Shown here: positions 16,897-25,805 of the stretch, in pieces
Layout: every line of letters starts with the position of its first letter
How positions within the stretch are numbered: position 1 is the first letter of the stretch
Assembly (NCBI RefSeq): GCF_017848645.1
Contig: NZ_JAFEIF010000059.1
Coordinates: forward strand, 1-46,391
Origin: Limnohabitans sp.
GTDB taxonomy: Bacteria > Pseudomonadota > Gammaproteobacteria > Burkholderiales > Burkholderiaceae_C
Reading direction: 5' to 3'
DNA length: 46,391 bases
Notes under the pieces: generated by a model
Told to the model about the DNA's origin: nothing
Databases searched by the model: none
The model's input: the letters and a program-made list of their open reading frames with translations, nothing else
Position numbers and translations under genes: made by a program

Positions 16897-18285
16897 ATGA
16901 AAGTTTCACACCCCATGTTCCTGATCTCTTCCTTGAACGCCCTGGCTTGGCGGCGCACGGCCTTGGCGCTGGCCTGTTGGACCGCGGCCAGCTGGGCGCA
17001 CGCTTCTTTGCCCATCCAGCACTGGACGCAGCCCAGCGGTGCGCGGGTGTATTTGGTCGAGAGCCACGCCATCCCCATGGTCGATGTGCAGATCGACATC
17101 GACGCGGGCAGCCGCCGTGACCCGTCGGCGCAGGCCGGCCTGGGTTCGGTCATGGCCGGGCAAATGGCGAACGGCACCCGCGCCGACCCCCAGGGCCAAG
17201 GTCCGTATCCCCAGGCCCTGGATGAAAACCAGATCGGTGAAGCCTGGGCCGACCTGGGGGCCAGTTTTGGCGCCAGTGCAGGCGGTGACCGCATGAGCTT
17301 TGGCCTGCGCAGCCTGAGCTACCCGGACCTGCTGGACAAAGCCGTGGCCTTGGCGGCGCGGCAAATGGCGCACCCGGCTTTCCCCGAGGCCATGTGGCTG
17401 CGTGACCGCGAGCGCATCAGCGCCTCCATCCGCGAATCACTCACCAAGCCCGGCACGGTGGTGCAGCACCGCTTTGCCGAGGCTGTGTATGGCACGCACC
17501 CCTATGGCCAACGCGCCACGCCCGAGAGCTTGTCGCGCATCGGTGTGCAAGACCTGAAAAACCTGCACGCCCAGGCCCTGCGCGCTTGCCGCGCCACGGT
17601 GAGTGTGGTGGGCGCTTTGACCCGCGCCCAAACCGATGCCTTGGTGCAGCGCCTGCTGGCGCAGTGGCCCCGTGAGTCAGGCTGCCAGAGCCTGCCGCCC
17701 GTGCCCGAAGTGGCCCCTTTGGCTGCCGCGCAAAACCTGAACCTGCCCTTTGACTCGGCCCAGGCCCATGTGCTGATCGGGCAGCCCGGCTACAAACGCA
17801 CCGACCCCGACTTCTTTGCCCTGCTGGTGGGCAACCACATCTTGGGCGGCGGCGGCTTTGTCTCGCGCCTGACCGAACAGGTGCGCGAAAAACGTGGCCT
17901 GAGCTACAGCGTCTACAGCGCGTTTGCCCCGGGCCTGCACGCCGGGGCCTTCACCGTGGGCCTGCAAACCCGCCCTGACCAGGCCAAGCAAGCTGTGGCC
18001 GTGGCCCAAGAGGTGGTGCAAGGCTTTGTGCGCCAAGGCCCGACCGAGGCCGAGCTGCAAGCGGCCAAATCTAACCTAGTGGGCGGCTTTGCCCTGCGCA
18101 TCGACAGCAACCGCAAGTTGCTGGACAACGTGGCCAACATCGCCTGGAACCGGTTGCCTCTGGACTACCTGAACACCTGGACGCGGCAGATCGAGCGCGT
18201 CAGCGCGGCCGATGTGCAACGCGCCATGGCCCGGGTGCTGCAGCCCGAGCGCATGGTCACTGTGGTGGTGGGCGCAGCGCCATAA
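16897..18285 (+). CDS. M16 family protein, non-catalytic partner subunit
   Basis: The 462-residue protein has an N-terminal signal-like hydrophobic segment (ending near SWAHASLP) and the M16 two-domain pattern. Where active enzymes have HxxEH, it reads GLGSVMAGQMANGT, so zinc cannot be bound in the usual way. The second domain keeps the substrate-binding pair Arg333 and Tyr337 in KRGLSYSVYS. This matches the partner subunits of heterodimeric M16B peptidases. A TTG at 16885 overlaps the previous stop, but the ATG at 16897 is the more likely start. It should form a complex with the product of the gene before it. Confidence 0.9.
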   Translation: MKVSHPMFLISSLNALAWRRTALALACWTAASWAHASLPIQHWTQPSGARVYLVESHAIPMVDVQIDIDAGSRRDPSAQAGLGSVMAGQMANGTRADPQGQGPYPQALDENQIGEAWADLGASFGASAGGDRMSFGLRSLSYPDLLDKAVALAARQMAHPAFPEAMWLRDRERISASIRESLTKPGTVVQHRFAEAVYGTHPYGQRATPESLSRIGVQDLKNLHAQALRACRATVSVVGALTRAQTDALVQRLLAQWPRESGCQSLPPVPEVAPLAAAQNLNLPFDSAQAHVLIGQPGYKRTDPDFFALLVGNHILGGGGFVSRLTEQVREKRGLSYSVYSAFAPGLHAGAFTVGLQTRPDQAKQAVAVAQEVVQGFVRQGPTEAELQAAKSNLVGGFALRIDSNRKLLDNVANIAWNRLPLDYLNTWTRQIERVSAADVQRAMARVLQPERMVTVVVGAAP

Positions 18286-18361
18286 AGCGCATCACATGGG
18301 CTGTCCTGGCCCGTGAGCCAGTCAGCGCCAACGCGCCTCGTGCTGCCTTCCAGGACCGAGC

Positions 18362-18832
18362 TCAAACCCGGCCCAAAGCCAGCTGCATGCTTTCCTTGAC
18401 CTCTTCCATCACCACATAGCTGTGCGACTCGGCGGGCACCGGGATGTTTTTGAGCAGCTTGCCCAGCAAACTGCGGTAATCGCTCATGCCCTTCAGGCGT
18501 GCCTTGATCAGGTAGTCAAAACTGCCCGACACCAGGTGGCACTCCATCACCTCGGGCAGGGCCTGCATGGCCGCACGCACTTTCTCGAACACCTCGTCCG
18601 ATTTGCTGGACAGGCGAATCTCCACAAACACCAGCAGCGTGCGCCCCAGCGCCTGAGGATGCAGGTGCGCGTGGTAACCGGTGATCACGCCTTCGCGCTC
18701 CATGCGGCGCACCCGCTCGGTGCAGGGTGAGGCTGACAGGCCCACCCGTTCGGCCAGCTCGGTCATGCTCAGTCGGCCCTGGGCTTGCAGGGCGTCCAGG
18801 ATTTTCAGGTCGATGCGGTCGAGTTCGGTCAT
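18362..18832 (-). CDS. Lrp/AsnC family transcriptional regulator
   Basis: The 156-residue protein has an N-terminal winged helix-turn-helix (RLSMTELAERVGLSASPCTERVRRME) and a C-terminal RAM ligand-binding domain, the usual Lrp/AsnC size and layout. It is divergent from a D-amino-acid dehydrogenase gene with 130 bases between. By analogy with DadR, BkdR and similar pairs, it probably senses an amino acid and controls that gene and itself. The intergenic dyads are candidate binding sites. The effector is not known. Confidence 0.92.
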   Translation of the reverse strand: MTELDRIDLKILDALQAQGRLSMTELAERVGLSASPCTERVRRMEREGVITGYHAHLHPQALGRTLLVFVEIRLSSKSDEVFEKVRAAMQALPEVMECHLVSGSFDYLIKARLKGMSDYRSLLGKLLKNIPVPAESHSYVVMEEVKESMQLALGRV

Positions 18833-18891
18833 TTCACTGCGCAGCCTTCATGGGGGATGGGATGGATAGGGTCTTTCACTGTCTGGGGCTT

Positions 18892-18920
18892 GATTTTCAA
18901 TGAAATTCACTGACAAGTGA
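18892..18920. promoter_or_regulatory. Two adjacent dyads, candidate Lrp-type operator
   Basis: GATTTTCA-A-TGAAATTC (18892-18908) is a 17-base dyad with one mismatch between arms and is AT-rich like Lrp-family sites. It abuts TCACT-GACA-AGTGA (18907-18920), a perfect 5-base inverted repeat. A TAGAAT box, a possible -10 for the dehydrogenase gene, follows within a few bases. Assignment to the Lrp-type protein is inference from position. Confidence 0.45.
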
Positions 18921-18962
18921 TTCCTAGAATCCATTTCATCGCAAAAATGAGAGGTCAAGTCC

Positions 18963-20324
18963 ATGAAAGTCCTTGTCTTGGGTTCCGGTGTCATAGGCAC
19001 CACCACCGCTTATTTTCTGGCCCGCGCTGGGGCCGAGGTCACCGTGATCGACCGCCAAAGCGGCCCCGCCATGGAGACCAGCTTTGCCAATGCTGGGCAG
19101 GTCTCGCCGGGTTACTCCACGCCCTGGGCGGCCCCCGGCATCCCGCTCAAAGCACTCAAATGGCTGTTTCAAAAACACGCGCCCTTGAGCCTGCGCCCGG
19201 ACGGCAGCCTGTTCCAATTGCGCTGGTTGATGAGCATGCTGGCCCAGTGCAATGGCGCCGACTACGCCACCAACAAAGAACGCATGATGCGCCTGTCCAA
19301 CTACAGCCGCGATGTGCTGCGCCAACTGCGGGCCGACACGGGCCTGAGCTATGAAGAGCGCCAGGGCGGCACCTTGCAGCTGTTTCGCACCCAGGCCCAG
19401 CTCGATGCCGCGCACAAAGACATTGCGGTGTTGCGCGACTGCGGCGTGCCTTTTGAGTTGCTCAGCCGCGAACAGTTGGCGCGCGTGGAGCCGGGCCTGG
19501 CCGACGCTTTGCCGCGCTTGGCCGGAGGCCTGCGTTTGCCCGACGACGAAACCGGCGACTGTCACCTGTTCAGCACCCGTCTGGCGGCCATGGCCGAGGC
19601 CGCAGGTGTGCGCTTTGAGTGGGGGCAGGACATCGCCGCGCTGGACGTCCAAGGCGGTCGTGTGCAAGGGGCGTGGGTGCAAGCAGCTTCTGGGCGGGAG
19701 AAGGGGCAGCCCCTGCGCCATGTGGCCGCAGACCGCGTGGTGCTGGCGCTGGGCGTGCAGTCAAGGGCTTTGCTGCAACCCTTGGGCATGAACTTGCCGG
19801 TCTACCCGGTCAAAGGTTACTCGCTCACCTTGCCCTTGATCGATGCAAAGCGGGCACCCGTCTCGACTGTGCTGGATGAGACCTACAAAGTGGCGATCAC
19901 CCGCTTTGACCAACGCATCCGCGTGGGCGGGATGGCTGGCTTGGTGGGGTATGACCTGTCGCTCGATGAGCACCGCCGTCAAACGCTGGAGATGGTGGTG
20001 CAAGACCTGTTTCCGGGGGGCGACCTGAGTCAGGCCAAGTTCTGGACAGGCCTGCGCCCGATGACGCCGGACAGTACCCCGGTGGTGGGGGCTTGCCCGA
20101 CAGCAGGTTTGTTTCTCAACACGGGCCATGGCACCCTGGGCTGGACCATGGCCTGCGGCAGCGCGCAATTGGTGACCGATTTGGTGATGGGCCGCGAGCC
20201 CGCCATTGCGCACCACGACTTGGCTTGGCAACGCTACAGCCCAGGCATTCGCCGTGCGACGAAACACGGCGTTACAACTGGAGTGCCCAGTGCGTCATCA
20301 GGACTGGCACAGGGGGCGTTGTAG
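18963..20324 (+). CDS. dadA: D-amino acid dehydrogenase (DadA-type FAD oxidoreductase)
   Basis: DadA oxidises D-amino acids to 2-oxo acids and passes electrons to the respiratory chain. The 453-residue protein starts with the FAD-binding Rossmann motif [28 protein letters not shown]. Family segments follow: [20 protein letters not shown], the central [16 protein letters not shown], and [16 protein letters not shown] near the C-terminus. A GAGAGGT ribosome site precedes the ATG. The divergent Lrp-type regulator supports induction by an amino acid. No alanine racemase gene is next to it, so the in vivo substrate is open. Confidence 0.88.
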   Translation: MKVLVLGSGVIGTTTAYFLARAGAEVTVIDRQSGPAMETSFANAGQVSPGYSTPWAAPGIPLKALKWLFQKHAPLSLRPDGSLFQLRWLMSMLAQCNGADYATNKERMMRLSNYSRDVLRQLRADTGLSYEERQGGTLQLFRTQAQLDAAHKDIAVLRDCGVPFELLSREQLARVEPGLADALPRLAGGLRLPDDETGDCHLFSTRLAAMAEAAGVRFEWGQDIAALDVQGGRVQGAWVQAASGREKGQPLRHVAADRVVLALGVQSRALLQPLGMNLPVYPVKGYSLTLPLIDAKRAPVSTVLDETYKVAITRFDQRIRVGGMAGLVGYDLSLDEHRRQTLEMVVQDLFPGGDLSQAKFWTGLRPMTPDSTPVVGACPTAGLFLNTGHGTLGWTMACGSAQLVTDLVMGREPAIAHHDLAWQRYSPGIRRATKHGVTTGVPSASSGLAQGAL

Positions 20325-20376
20325 TCACAAGTTCAACAAAGTGTTGGACTGAAAACCTGATGAAAGAATTTTGATC

Positions 20377-20778
20377 ATGAACAAGCTGCTCGCCACCCTC
20401 GTTGCCGGTTTCTTCGCTGCCGCTGCCTTTGCCCAAGCGCCCGCCTTGCCTGCGACAGCTGTCACAGCGCCCGCTGCCGCCGCGACCGCAGCCAAAGCTG
20501 CAACAGCTGTTACAGCACCTGTTGCAGCCGCGACCGCGACTGCAACCAAAGCCGCAACTGCTGTCACGGCACCTGCCGCAGCCGCGACCGCTGCAACAGC
20601 TGTCACAGCACCTGCTGCTGCAGCCGTGACCACAGCCAAAGATGCCAAAGCTGATATGAAGGCCACTGCAAAAGACAAAGCGGAGAGTCGCGCCAAAGCC
20701 AAAGCCGAAAAGAAAGCGGCTAAAGCTGCCGCCAAGGCACAAACCAAGGCGGATGCCAAAGTCGCTGCTGTCAAGTGA
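20377..20778 (+). CDS. Secreted Ala/Lys-rich low-complexity protein
   Basis: I do not recognise a family. The 133-residue product starts with a signal peptide (MNKLLATLVAGFFAAAAFA, cleavage before QAP). Residues 25-85 are made of Ala, Thr, Val and Pro with four copies of a TAVTAP unit spaced by Ala/Lys-rich stretches. The C-terminal third is rich in Lys and Ala with a few Asp and Glu, similar to histone H1-like tails, and could form charged helices. The predicted product is a strongly basic, probably extended periplasmic or exported protein. The ATG at 20377 is preferred to a TTG at 20371. A terminator follows, so it is a single-gene unit. Confidence 0.7.
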   Translation: MNKLLATLVAGFFAAAAFAQAPALPATAVTAPAAAATAAKAATAVTAPVAAATATATKAATAVTAPAAAATAATAVTAPAAAAVTTAKDAKADMKATAKDKAESRAKAKAEKKAAKAAAKAQTKADAKVAAVK

Positions 20779-20820
20779 GGGCATGGGACCCTTGTTCACG
20801 CTGAGTCCCTGACCTTGTTG

Positions 20821-20850
20821 AAAAAAACCAGCGTGATGCTGGTTTTTTTT
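20821..20850 (+). terminator. Rho-independent terminator after the Ala/Lys-rich gene
   Basis: The stem ACCAGC/GCTGGT (20827-20843, loop GTGAT) is flanked by A7 and followed by a T8 run. It ends the transcript of the upstream gene and could work on the other strand too. Confidence 0.93.
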
Positions 20851-20970
20851 CGTCTGGCTTGGTTCTGAGCCACAGGTGTCCAGCGGTGACCCTGGAAGCT
20901 GCGCTGTTTCTCTTCCACATCCAGTTCAGATCACGTACGGATTGCGCAGCGGCCTTTACACTTGTGCCCC

Positions 20971-21693
20971 ATGCCCTCATCGAAAACATCACGCTCATCG
21001 ACCCACGCCGCAGCCTCCAAACCTGCAGCTCGAAAACCTGTTCCTAAACCCCCCAAAGGCCAGCCCTCGCACGAGGTGCGCATCATTGGCGGCCAGTGGC
21101 GGCGCACGCGCCTGAAGGTGCTGGACAAGCCGGGCCTGCGGCCCACGCCCGACCGGGTGCGCGAGACGCTGTTCAACTGGCTGGGCCAGGACCTGAGCGG
21201 CTGGCGCTGTGTGGACGCGTTTGCGGGCACGGGCGTGCTGGGTCTGGAGGCCGCATCGCGTGGTGCGGCGCATGTGCTGATGGTCGAGCAAGACGCGGTG
21301 TTGGTGCGCGATTTACAAGACAACGCCACACGCCTGAAAGCCAGCATGGTCAGTGTGCAGCGCGGCGATGCTGTGAGCGCCTTGGGCCGAATACCGGCGG
21401 GCAGCGTGGACCTGGTCTTCATTGACCCGCCCTTTGATGGCCCCTGGTTTGAGCCGGCCCTGAAGGCCGCCACCCGGGCCGTGCCGGTGGGCGGCTGGAT
21501 TTACCTGGAAGCGCCAGTGGCCTGGCCTGCCGATGCGCTGGCGGCTTTGGGTCTGCAGTGCGAGCGCCACCTCAAAGCGGGTGCGGTGCATGCGCATTTG
21601 TTGCAACGGACCAGCGCCCAGTCTGTGCCCGAGTCTGCGCCCACCCCAACTGCCCCCTCAACTGTTACTTTTGCTGAAGGAGACACGCCATGA
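20971..21693 (+). CDS. rsmD: 16S rRNA (guanine-966-N2)-methyltransferase
   Basis: RsmD methylates G966 of 16S rRNA. The 240-residue protein has a variable basic N-terminus, the RIIGGQWRRTRL start of the domain, the RPTPDRVRETLFNWL segment, the SAM motif DAFAGTGVLGLEAASRGA and the catalytic DPPF in FIDPPFDGPW. An in-frame TTG at 20962 is possible, but the ATG at 20971 is favoured. The stop overlaps the coaD start by ATGA; rsmD-coaD is a common proteobacterial pair. Confidence 0.94.
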   Translation: MPSSKTSRSSTHAAASKPAARKPVPKPPKGQPSHEVRIIGGQWRRTRLKVLDKPGLRPTPDRVRETLFNWLGQDLSGWRCVDAFAGTGVLGLEAASRGAAHVLMVEQDAVLVRDLQDNATRLKASMVSVQRGDAVSALGRIPAGSVDLVFIDPPFDGPWFEPALKAATRAVPVGGWIYLEAPVAWPADALAALGLQCERHLKAGAVHAHLLQRTSAQSVPESAPTPTAPSTVTFAEGDTP

Positions 21694-22196
21694 GCAAATC
21701 TGCCAACACCGCTGTGACCGCTGTTTACTCGGGCACCTTTGACCCGCTGACCTTGGGGCACGAAGACGCGATCCGCCGCGCGGCGCAGATGTTTGACCAG
21801 GTCATCATCGCGGTGGCCGTGGCGCACCACAAAAAAACCTTGTTCAGTCTGGACGAGCGTGTGGCCTTGGCGCAAGCCGCGCTGGCCGATTGCCCGAACG
21901 TCAAGGCCCTGCCTTTTGATGGTTTGAGCGTGGAATTTGTGCGGGCGCAAAACGCCCAAGTCATTGTGCGCGGCCTGCGTTCGGTGACCGACTACGACTA
22001 CGAAACGCAGATGTCGGGCATGAACCGCCACCTGGCACCGGAAGTGGACACCGTGTTTTTGCACACCAGCGCCCATGTGCAGCACATCAGCAGCACCTTG
22101 GTGCGAGAAATCGCCAAGCTCGGCGGTGATGTATCGGGCCTGGTGTCCGCGCCCGTGCTCAATGCCTTGCAGGGCAAAGTGGCCACCAAGCACTGA
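21690..22196 (+). CDS. coaD: Phosphopantetheine adenylyltransferase
   Basis: CoaD makes dephospho-CoA from 4'-phosphopantetheine and ATP, the fourth step from pantothenate. The 168-residue size is typical. The nucleotidyltransferase motif GTFDPLTLGH is at the N-terminus and the second motif HISSTLVREI is near the C-terminus; the RGLRSVTDYDYE segment also matches. The product acts in the cytoplasm as a hexamer in known cases. The gene converges on recJ with only 12 bases between stops. Confidence 0.96.
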   Translation: MSKSANTAVTAVYSGTFDPLTLGHEDAIRRAAQMFDQVIIAVAVAHHKKTLFSLDERVALAQAALADCPNVKALPFDGLSVEFVRAQNAQVIVRGLRSVTDYDYETQMSGMNRHLAPEVDTVFLHTSAHVQHISSTLVREIAKLGGDVSGLVSAPVLNALQGKVATKH

Positions 22197-22208
22197 ACCA
22201 TTGGGGTT

Positions 22209-23918
22209 TTACAGCTCCGCGCCTTCGACCAGAAATCGCACCCGCTTTTGCCCCTGCCACTCGTCGGCGTCCAGCCGGTAGGCCAGCTTGACGCGTGCGG
22301 GCAAAGGCTCGGTGCGGCCAAACCAGATGCCCTCGACCGGCTGGCCTTGGTGCTTCATCTTGAGCGACAGGTGTTTCTCGCCCACCAAGCGCTGTGACAC
22401 GATCTCGATTTCTTCACAAAAGACAGGTGGCGCAAATCCCTGGCCCCAGACCTCGTGGTGCAGCATGTCCACCAGGTCCACCCGCCGGTATTCGGCGGGC
22501 AGAGGCCCATCGGTTTCCAGGCGGCGTTGCAGTGTGGCCGCGTCCAGCCATTCCATGGCCACTTGGTTCAGCGTTTCTTCAAACACATCCAGGTGTTCTT
22601 CGGCAATGGTGCAGCCCGCCGCCATGGCGTGTCCACCAAAGCGCAGCAGCACACCCGGGGCGCGTTTGGCCACCAGATCGAGCGCGTCGCGCAAATGAAA
22701 GCCCGCAATCGAGCGGCCCGAGCCTTTTAGTTCGTGCTCTTTGCCAGGGGCACTGCTGGCCGCGAACACAAAGGTGGGGCGGTGCAGCTTGTCTTTGATG
22801 CGCGAGGCCACGATACCCACCACGCCCTCGTGAAAATCCGGGTCGAACACACAAATGGTGGGCGGCGGCTCGTCGCCTTCGTCAAACAGCGATTCGGCCA
22901 TCTCCATCGCCATCTCGCGCATGTCGCCCTCGATCACGCGGCGTTCGCGGTTGATCGCGTCCAGTTGTTTGGCCAGCTCGTCGGCGCGGCCCGCGTCGTC
23001 GGTCAGCAGGCACTCGATGCCCAACGTCATGTCGGCCAGGCGGCCTGCGGCGTTGATGCGTGGCCCCAGGGCAAAACCAAAGTCAAACGTGGTGGCCTTG
23101 GCGGTTTCGCGGCTGGCCGCACGCATGAGCGCAGCCATGCCGGGCGGCAAGGCCCCGGCCCGCACACGGCGCAGGCCTTGCGCCACCAGACGGCGGTTGT
23201 TGGCGTCGAGCTTGACCACGTCGGCCACGGTGCCCAAAGCCACCAGCGGCAGCAGCGCGTCCAGGCGCGGCTGGTTGCTCGCATCAAACACACCGCGCTG
23301 GCGCAGCTCGGCCCGCAGGGCCAGCAGCACGTAAAACATCACACCCACACCGGCGATGGATTTGCTGGTGAAGCTGCAGCCGGGTTGGTTGGGGTTGACG
23401 ATGACTTCGGCTGTGGGCAGTTCGTTGCCCGGCAAATGGTGGTCGGTGACCAGCACCTGCAGACCCAGGGCTTGGGCCGCTTGCACGCCCGCCACGCTGG
23501 CGATGCCGTTGTCCACGGTGATCAACACATCGGCCCCTTGTGCGTGCACCCGCTCGGCAATGGGTGGGGTCAGGCCGTAGCCGTCGACCACGCGGTCGGG
23601 CACCAAGTAGCTCACATTGTGTGCACCCAGCATGCGCAGGCCGCGCACGCCCACGGCGCAGGCGGTCGCGCCGTCGCAGTCGTAATCGGCCACGATGCAC
23701 AGGCGCTTGTTTTGCGCCATGGCGTCGGCCAGCAGCTTGGCGGCTGCTTGCGTGCCCAGCATGCCGGCCGGGGGCAGCAGCAGGTTCAGTGCGTCGTCGA
23801 GTTCGTCTTTGGACAACACGCCACGGGCGGCATACAGGCGGGCCAGCAGGGGGTGGATGCCCGCTTGTTCCAGCGCCCAGGCGCTGCGGGGGGGCACATC
23901 TCGGGTGAGCAAATTCAT
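22209..23918 (-). CDS. recJ: Single-stranded-DNA-specific exonuclease RecJ
   Basis: RecJ degrades single-stranded DNA 5' to 3' in recombination and mismatch repair. The 569-residue protein has the DHH phosphoesterase motifs: VADYDCDGATA, the VTDHHLPG motif, and the linker to DHHA1 with FALGPRINAAGRL and RFGGHAMAAG. The ATG at 23918 gives MNLLTRDVPPRSAW, which matches family starts; the frame is open further upstream, but that part overlaps the neighbouring gene. It starts 7 bases after the RpfE-like gene, so the two are co-transcribed. Confidence 0.95.
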   Translation of the reverse strand: MNLLTRDVPPRSAWALEQAGIHPLLARLYAARGVLSKDELDDALNLLLPPAGMLGTQAAAKLLADAMAQNKRLCIVADYDCDGATACAVGVRGLRMLGAHNVSYLVPDRVVDGYGLTPPIAERVHAQGADVLITVDNGIASVAGVQAAQALGLQVLVTDHHLPGNELPTAEVIVNPNQPGCSFTSKSIAGVGVMFYVLLALRAELRQRGVFDASNQPRLDALLPLVALGTVADVVKLDANNRRLVAQGLRRVRAGALPPGMAALMRAASRETAKATTFDFGFALGPRINAAGRLADMTLGIECLLTDDAGRADELAKQLDAINRERRVIEGDMREMAMEMAESLFDEGDEPPPTICVFDPDFHEGVVGIVASRIKDKLHRPTFVFAASSAPGKEHELKGSGRSIAGFHLRDALDLVAKRAPGVLLRFGGHAMAAGCTIAEEHLDVFEETLNQVAMEWLDAATLQRRLETDGPLPAEYRRVDLVDMLHHEVWGQGFAPPVFCEEIEIVSQRLVGEKHLSLKMKHQGQPVEGIWFGRTEPLPARVKLAYRLDADEWQGQKRVRFLVEGAEL

Positions 23919-23925
23919 TGGGCGA

Positions 23926-24885
23926 TCAGTGGGTGATGAGGGCTTGGAGTGCCGCTGCGGGGGAAGGTTTGTTGAACAGCCGGGTGATTTTTTGATGCCA
24001 AGCGGCAGGTGCAGCGGTGTAGGTGTGGGCTGTGTGTTCGCTGCACAGGCTGAGCGTGCCTTGGCCCGTGGCTTTGACGTGTTGCAACAGGTCGGCCACG
24101 GCCGTGGCATCGAGTTGCTGCCAAGCTTGCCGCCAGGTTTGCACATCGCCATGCAAAGCGCTGGAGCGCAGGGCGTCCGACACGGTCACTGTCTCGGTCA
24201 TGGGCGGTGCGGCGGCAGGTGTGATCGCAGGCAGCGTGCCCGCGCCGTGCAGCCAAAACGCGTTGACGGTGTGCTGCCTGCGGGCTTCGCGGGCGTCGTT
24301 CACCGGGTGGTTGTAGAGCAGCATCTGCATCTCGCTTTGCAGCCGTTGCAGGGGCCGGGCGGCGGGGTGCTGGGGCATCCAGTCTTTCACGTTCTGGCCA
24401 ATCACCCGGTCGAGCGAGGCGGTGGGCAGGTCGGCCAGCATCGCGCCCTGGACGTGCCAGCGCAAGGCGCTGTGCCAAGTCACCTGTAGGCCGTCTTCTT
24501 GCAAAAACGGTTGCATGGCTTGCAAAAGCTGCTGCGATTCTTCGTCGCTCAAACGCAAATGCGCGGGGTCGGCCATCACCACCTGGTCCATGCCGATTTG
24601 CCAATGGCAGGGCGTCATCCAGGCTTGGGGTTCGGCGTTCTGCTGGCCTTGTTGCGCTTGGTGCCAGGCAGCCCAGGGCAGGGTGGGGGCGTCAGGTGCC
24701 CAGCCCAAGGCCTGGGCTTGCAGGCGTTCGTGCGGCAGGTGCAGCGCTGTGGGGCCGGGGTCTTGCAGCACCTGCTGGCGCTGCAGCAGGCTCAGCAGGG
24801 CTTGCAGATGGGGCAGCTGCCAACCGGCCCAGGCCTCGGGGCCGGTGAAGGCGTGGCTGGCCGCATAGGGAATGATCAGGTGCAT
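23926..24885 (-). CDS. RpfE-like conserved protein (recJ-linked)
   Basis: This 319-residue soluble protein has no signal peptide or helix-rich membrane region. Its start, HLIIPYAA, and conserved WAxxxP, QMLLYNHPVNxAR and NAFWLHGAG segments match the RpfE/COG4255 family, which is encoded beside recJ in Xanthomonas and many betaproteobacteria. Some databases label relatives as phosphoglycerate mutase because of an alkaline-phosphatase-like fold, but the metal ligands of that enzyme are not evident here. The function is unknown. Linkage to recJ is the only hint, and may be historical. Confidence 0.75.
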   Translation of the reverse strand: MHLIIPYAASHAFTGPEAWAGWQLPHLQALLSLLQRQQVLQDPGPTALHLPHERLQAQALGWAPDAPTLPWAAWHQAQQGQQNAEPQAWMTPCHWQIGMDQVVMADPAHLRLSDEESQQLLQAMQPFLQEDGLQVTWHSALRWHVQGAMLADLPTASLDRVIGQNVKDWMPQHPAARPLQRLQSEMQMLLYNHPVNDAREARRQHTVNAFWLHGAGTLPAITPAAAPPMTETVTVSDALRSSALHGDVQTWRQAWQQLDATAVADLLQHVKATGQGTLSLCSEHTAHTYTAAPAAWHQKITRLFNKPSPAAALQALITH

Positions 24886-24930
24886 GGGGCCTGATTGTCG
24901 CAGGCCCCATGCAAGCTGGTTTTTACCGGT

Positions 24931-25788
24931 TCAGCGTTTCAAAGCAGCGGCTTCGGCAGCGCAGTCGGTGCGGTCGGACTTGAGGCCTTTGGCACGCGCG
25001 GCGGCGATCTCGGCTTTGGCCAGCTGCGCTTGGGCCTGGAACACCGGGTCGGCTTGCAGACGGGCCACAGCAGCAGCGCCCACCACACGTCCGGCTTCCA
25101 GGTCGCTTTGCCAGTGCACGCCGCAGACCATGCGGCTGTCGCCAAAGGCATGGCCGCGTTGCACCAAGGCGTTGGCCTTGTCGGGGGCCAGGCCCGCCAG
25201 GATCAGGCCCCAGGCCCAGCCCAAAGCGGCGTGGCCGGAGGGGTAAGCGCCGTCCTTGGACAGGTGCGCTTCTTCCTTGGGGGCGCAGGTGGTTTCACCC
25301 AGCTCGGCAAAGGGGCGCTTGCGGTTGTAATGGTCTTTGGCCCTGTAGGTGGCAAAGCCCGCGTCTACCAGGCTGCGGCGCAGCAGCATGTTCAGGTGGG
25401 GTGTGGCCTCTTGCGAGATCGGCATGTCCAGGGCGCACGAGAACACCCCGGCCGCTTCGGGAAACTTCAGGTTCACGTCCTTGAAGGCGTATTCCCAGCG
25501 CGGTGTGTTGCGCAGGGCGCGGGTTTGCTGGTGCTGCTGCAGATCGGCCGCCTGGCGGGCCGAGCCTAGGGCGGGCGGGGGTGGCACCAGGGCCAAACTG
25601 TCGGGCAGTTCCTTGCGGTCGATGTAGCCGTTCAGGTAGCCCGTGCCTTTGCGAAATTCGCCCACCACTTCGGGCGAGGTCGGGGGCGCGGCGGTCTGGA
25701 CTGGGGCGGTTTGTACCGGGGCGGTTTGGCAGGCGCTGAGCAAGGCGGTAGCGGCCAGGGTGCTCAGTGTCCCAATGCGGGTGTTCAT
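24931..25788 (-). CDS. Class A acid phosphatase (PAP2 family lipoprotein)
   Basis: The 285-residue precursor has a lipoprotein signal (LLSACQT) followed by a short TAPVQ repeat. The three PAP2 motifs are complete and in the order of bacterial class A nonspecific acid phosphatases: K-x6-RP in KDHYNRKRPF, PSGH in YPSGHAALGWAWG, and SR-x5-H-x3-D in SRMVCGVHWQSD. It should release phosphate from organic monoesters in the periplasm. The ATG at 25788 is preceded by GGAG; the frame extends upstream to 25821 but would run through a stem-loop. The stem-loop leader is listed separately. Confidence 0.92.
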   Translation of the reverse strand: MNTRIGTLSTLAATALLSACQTAPVQTAPVQTAAPPTSPEVVGEFRKGTGYLNGYIDRKELPDSLALVPPPPALGSARQAADLQQHQQTRALRNTPRWEYAFKDVNLKFPEAAGVFSCALDMPISQEATPHLNMLLRRSLVDAGFATYRAKDHYNRKRPFAELGETTCAPKEEAHLSKDGAYPSGHAALGWAWGLILAGLAPDKANALVQRGHAFGDSRMVCGVHWQSDLEAGRVVGAAAVARLQADPVFQAQAQLAKAEIAAARAKGLKSDRTDCAAEAAALKR

Positions 25789-25805
25789 GGGGGAGTCTCC
25801 TTTTT

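Noticed and set aside
20450..20640. Repeats in the Ala/Lys-rich gene as a CRISPR-like array
   Set aside because: Units are coding, differ in length and sequence, and there are no unique spacers of constant size.
23919..24152. N-terminal extension of recJ
   Set aside because: It overlaps the RpfE-like gene and has no RecJ features.
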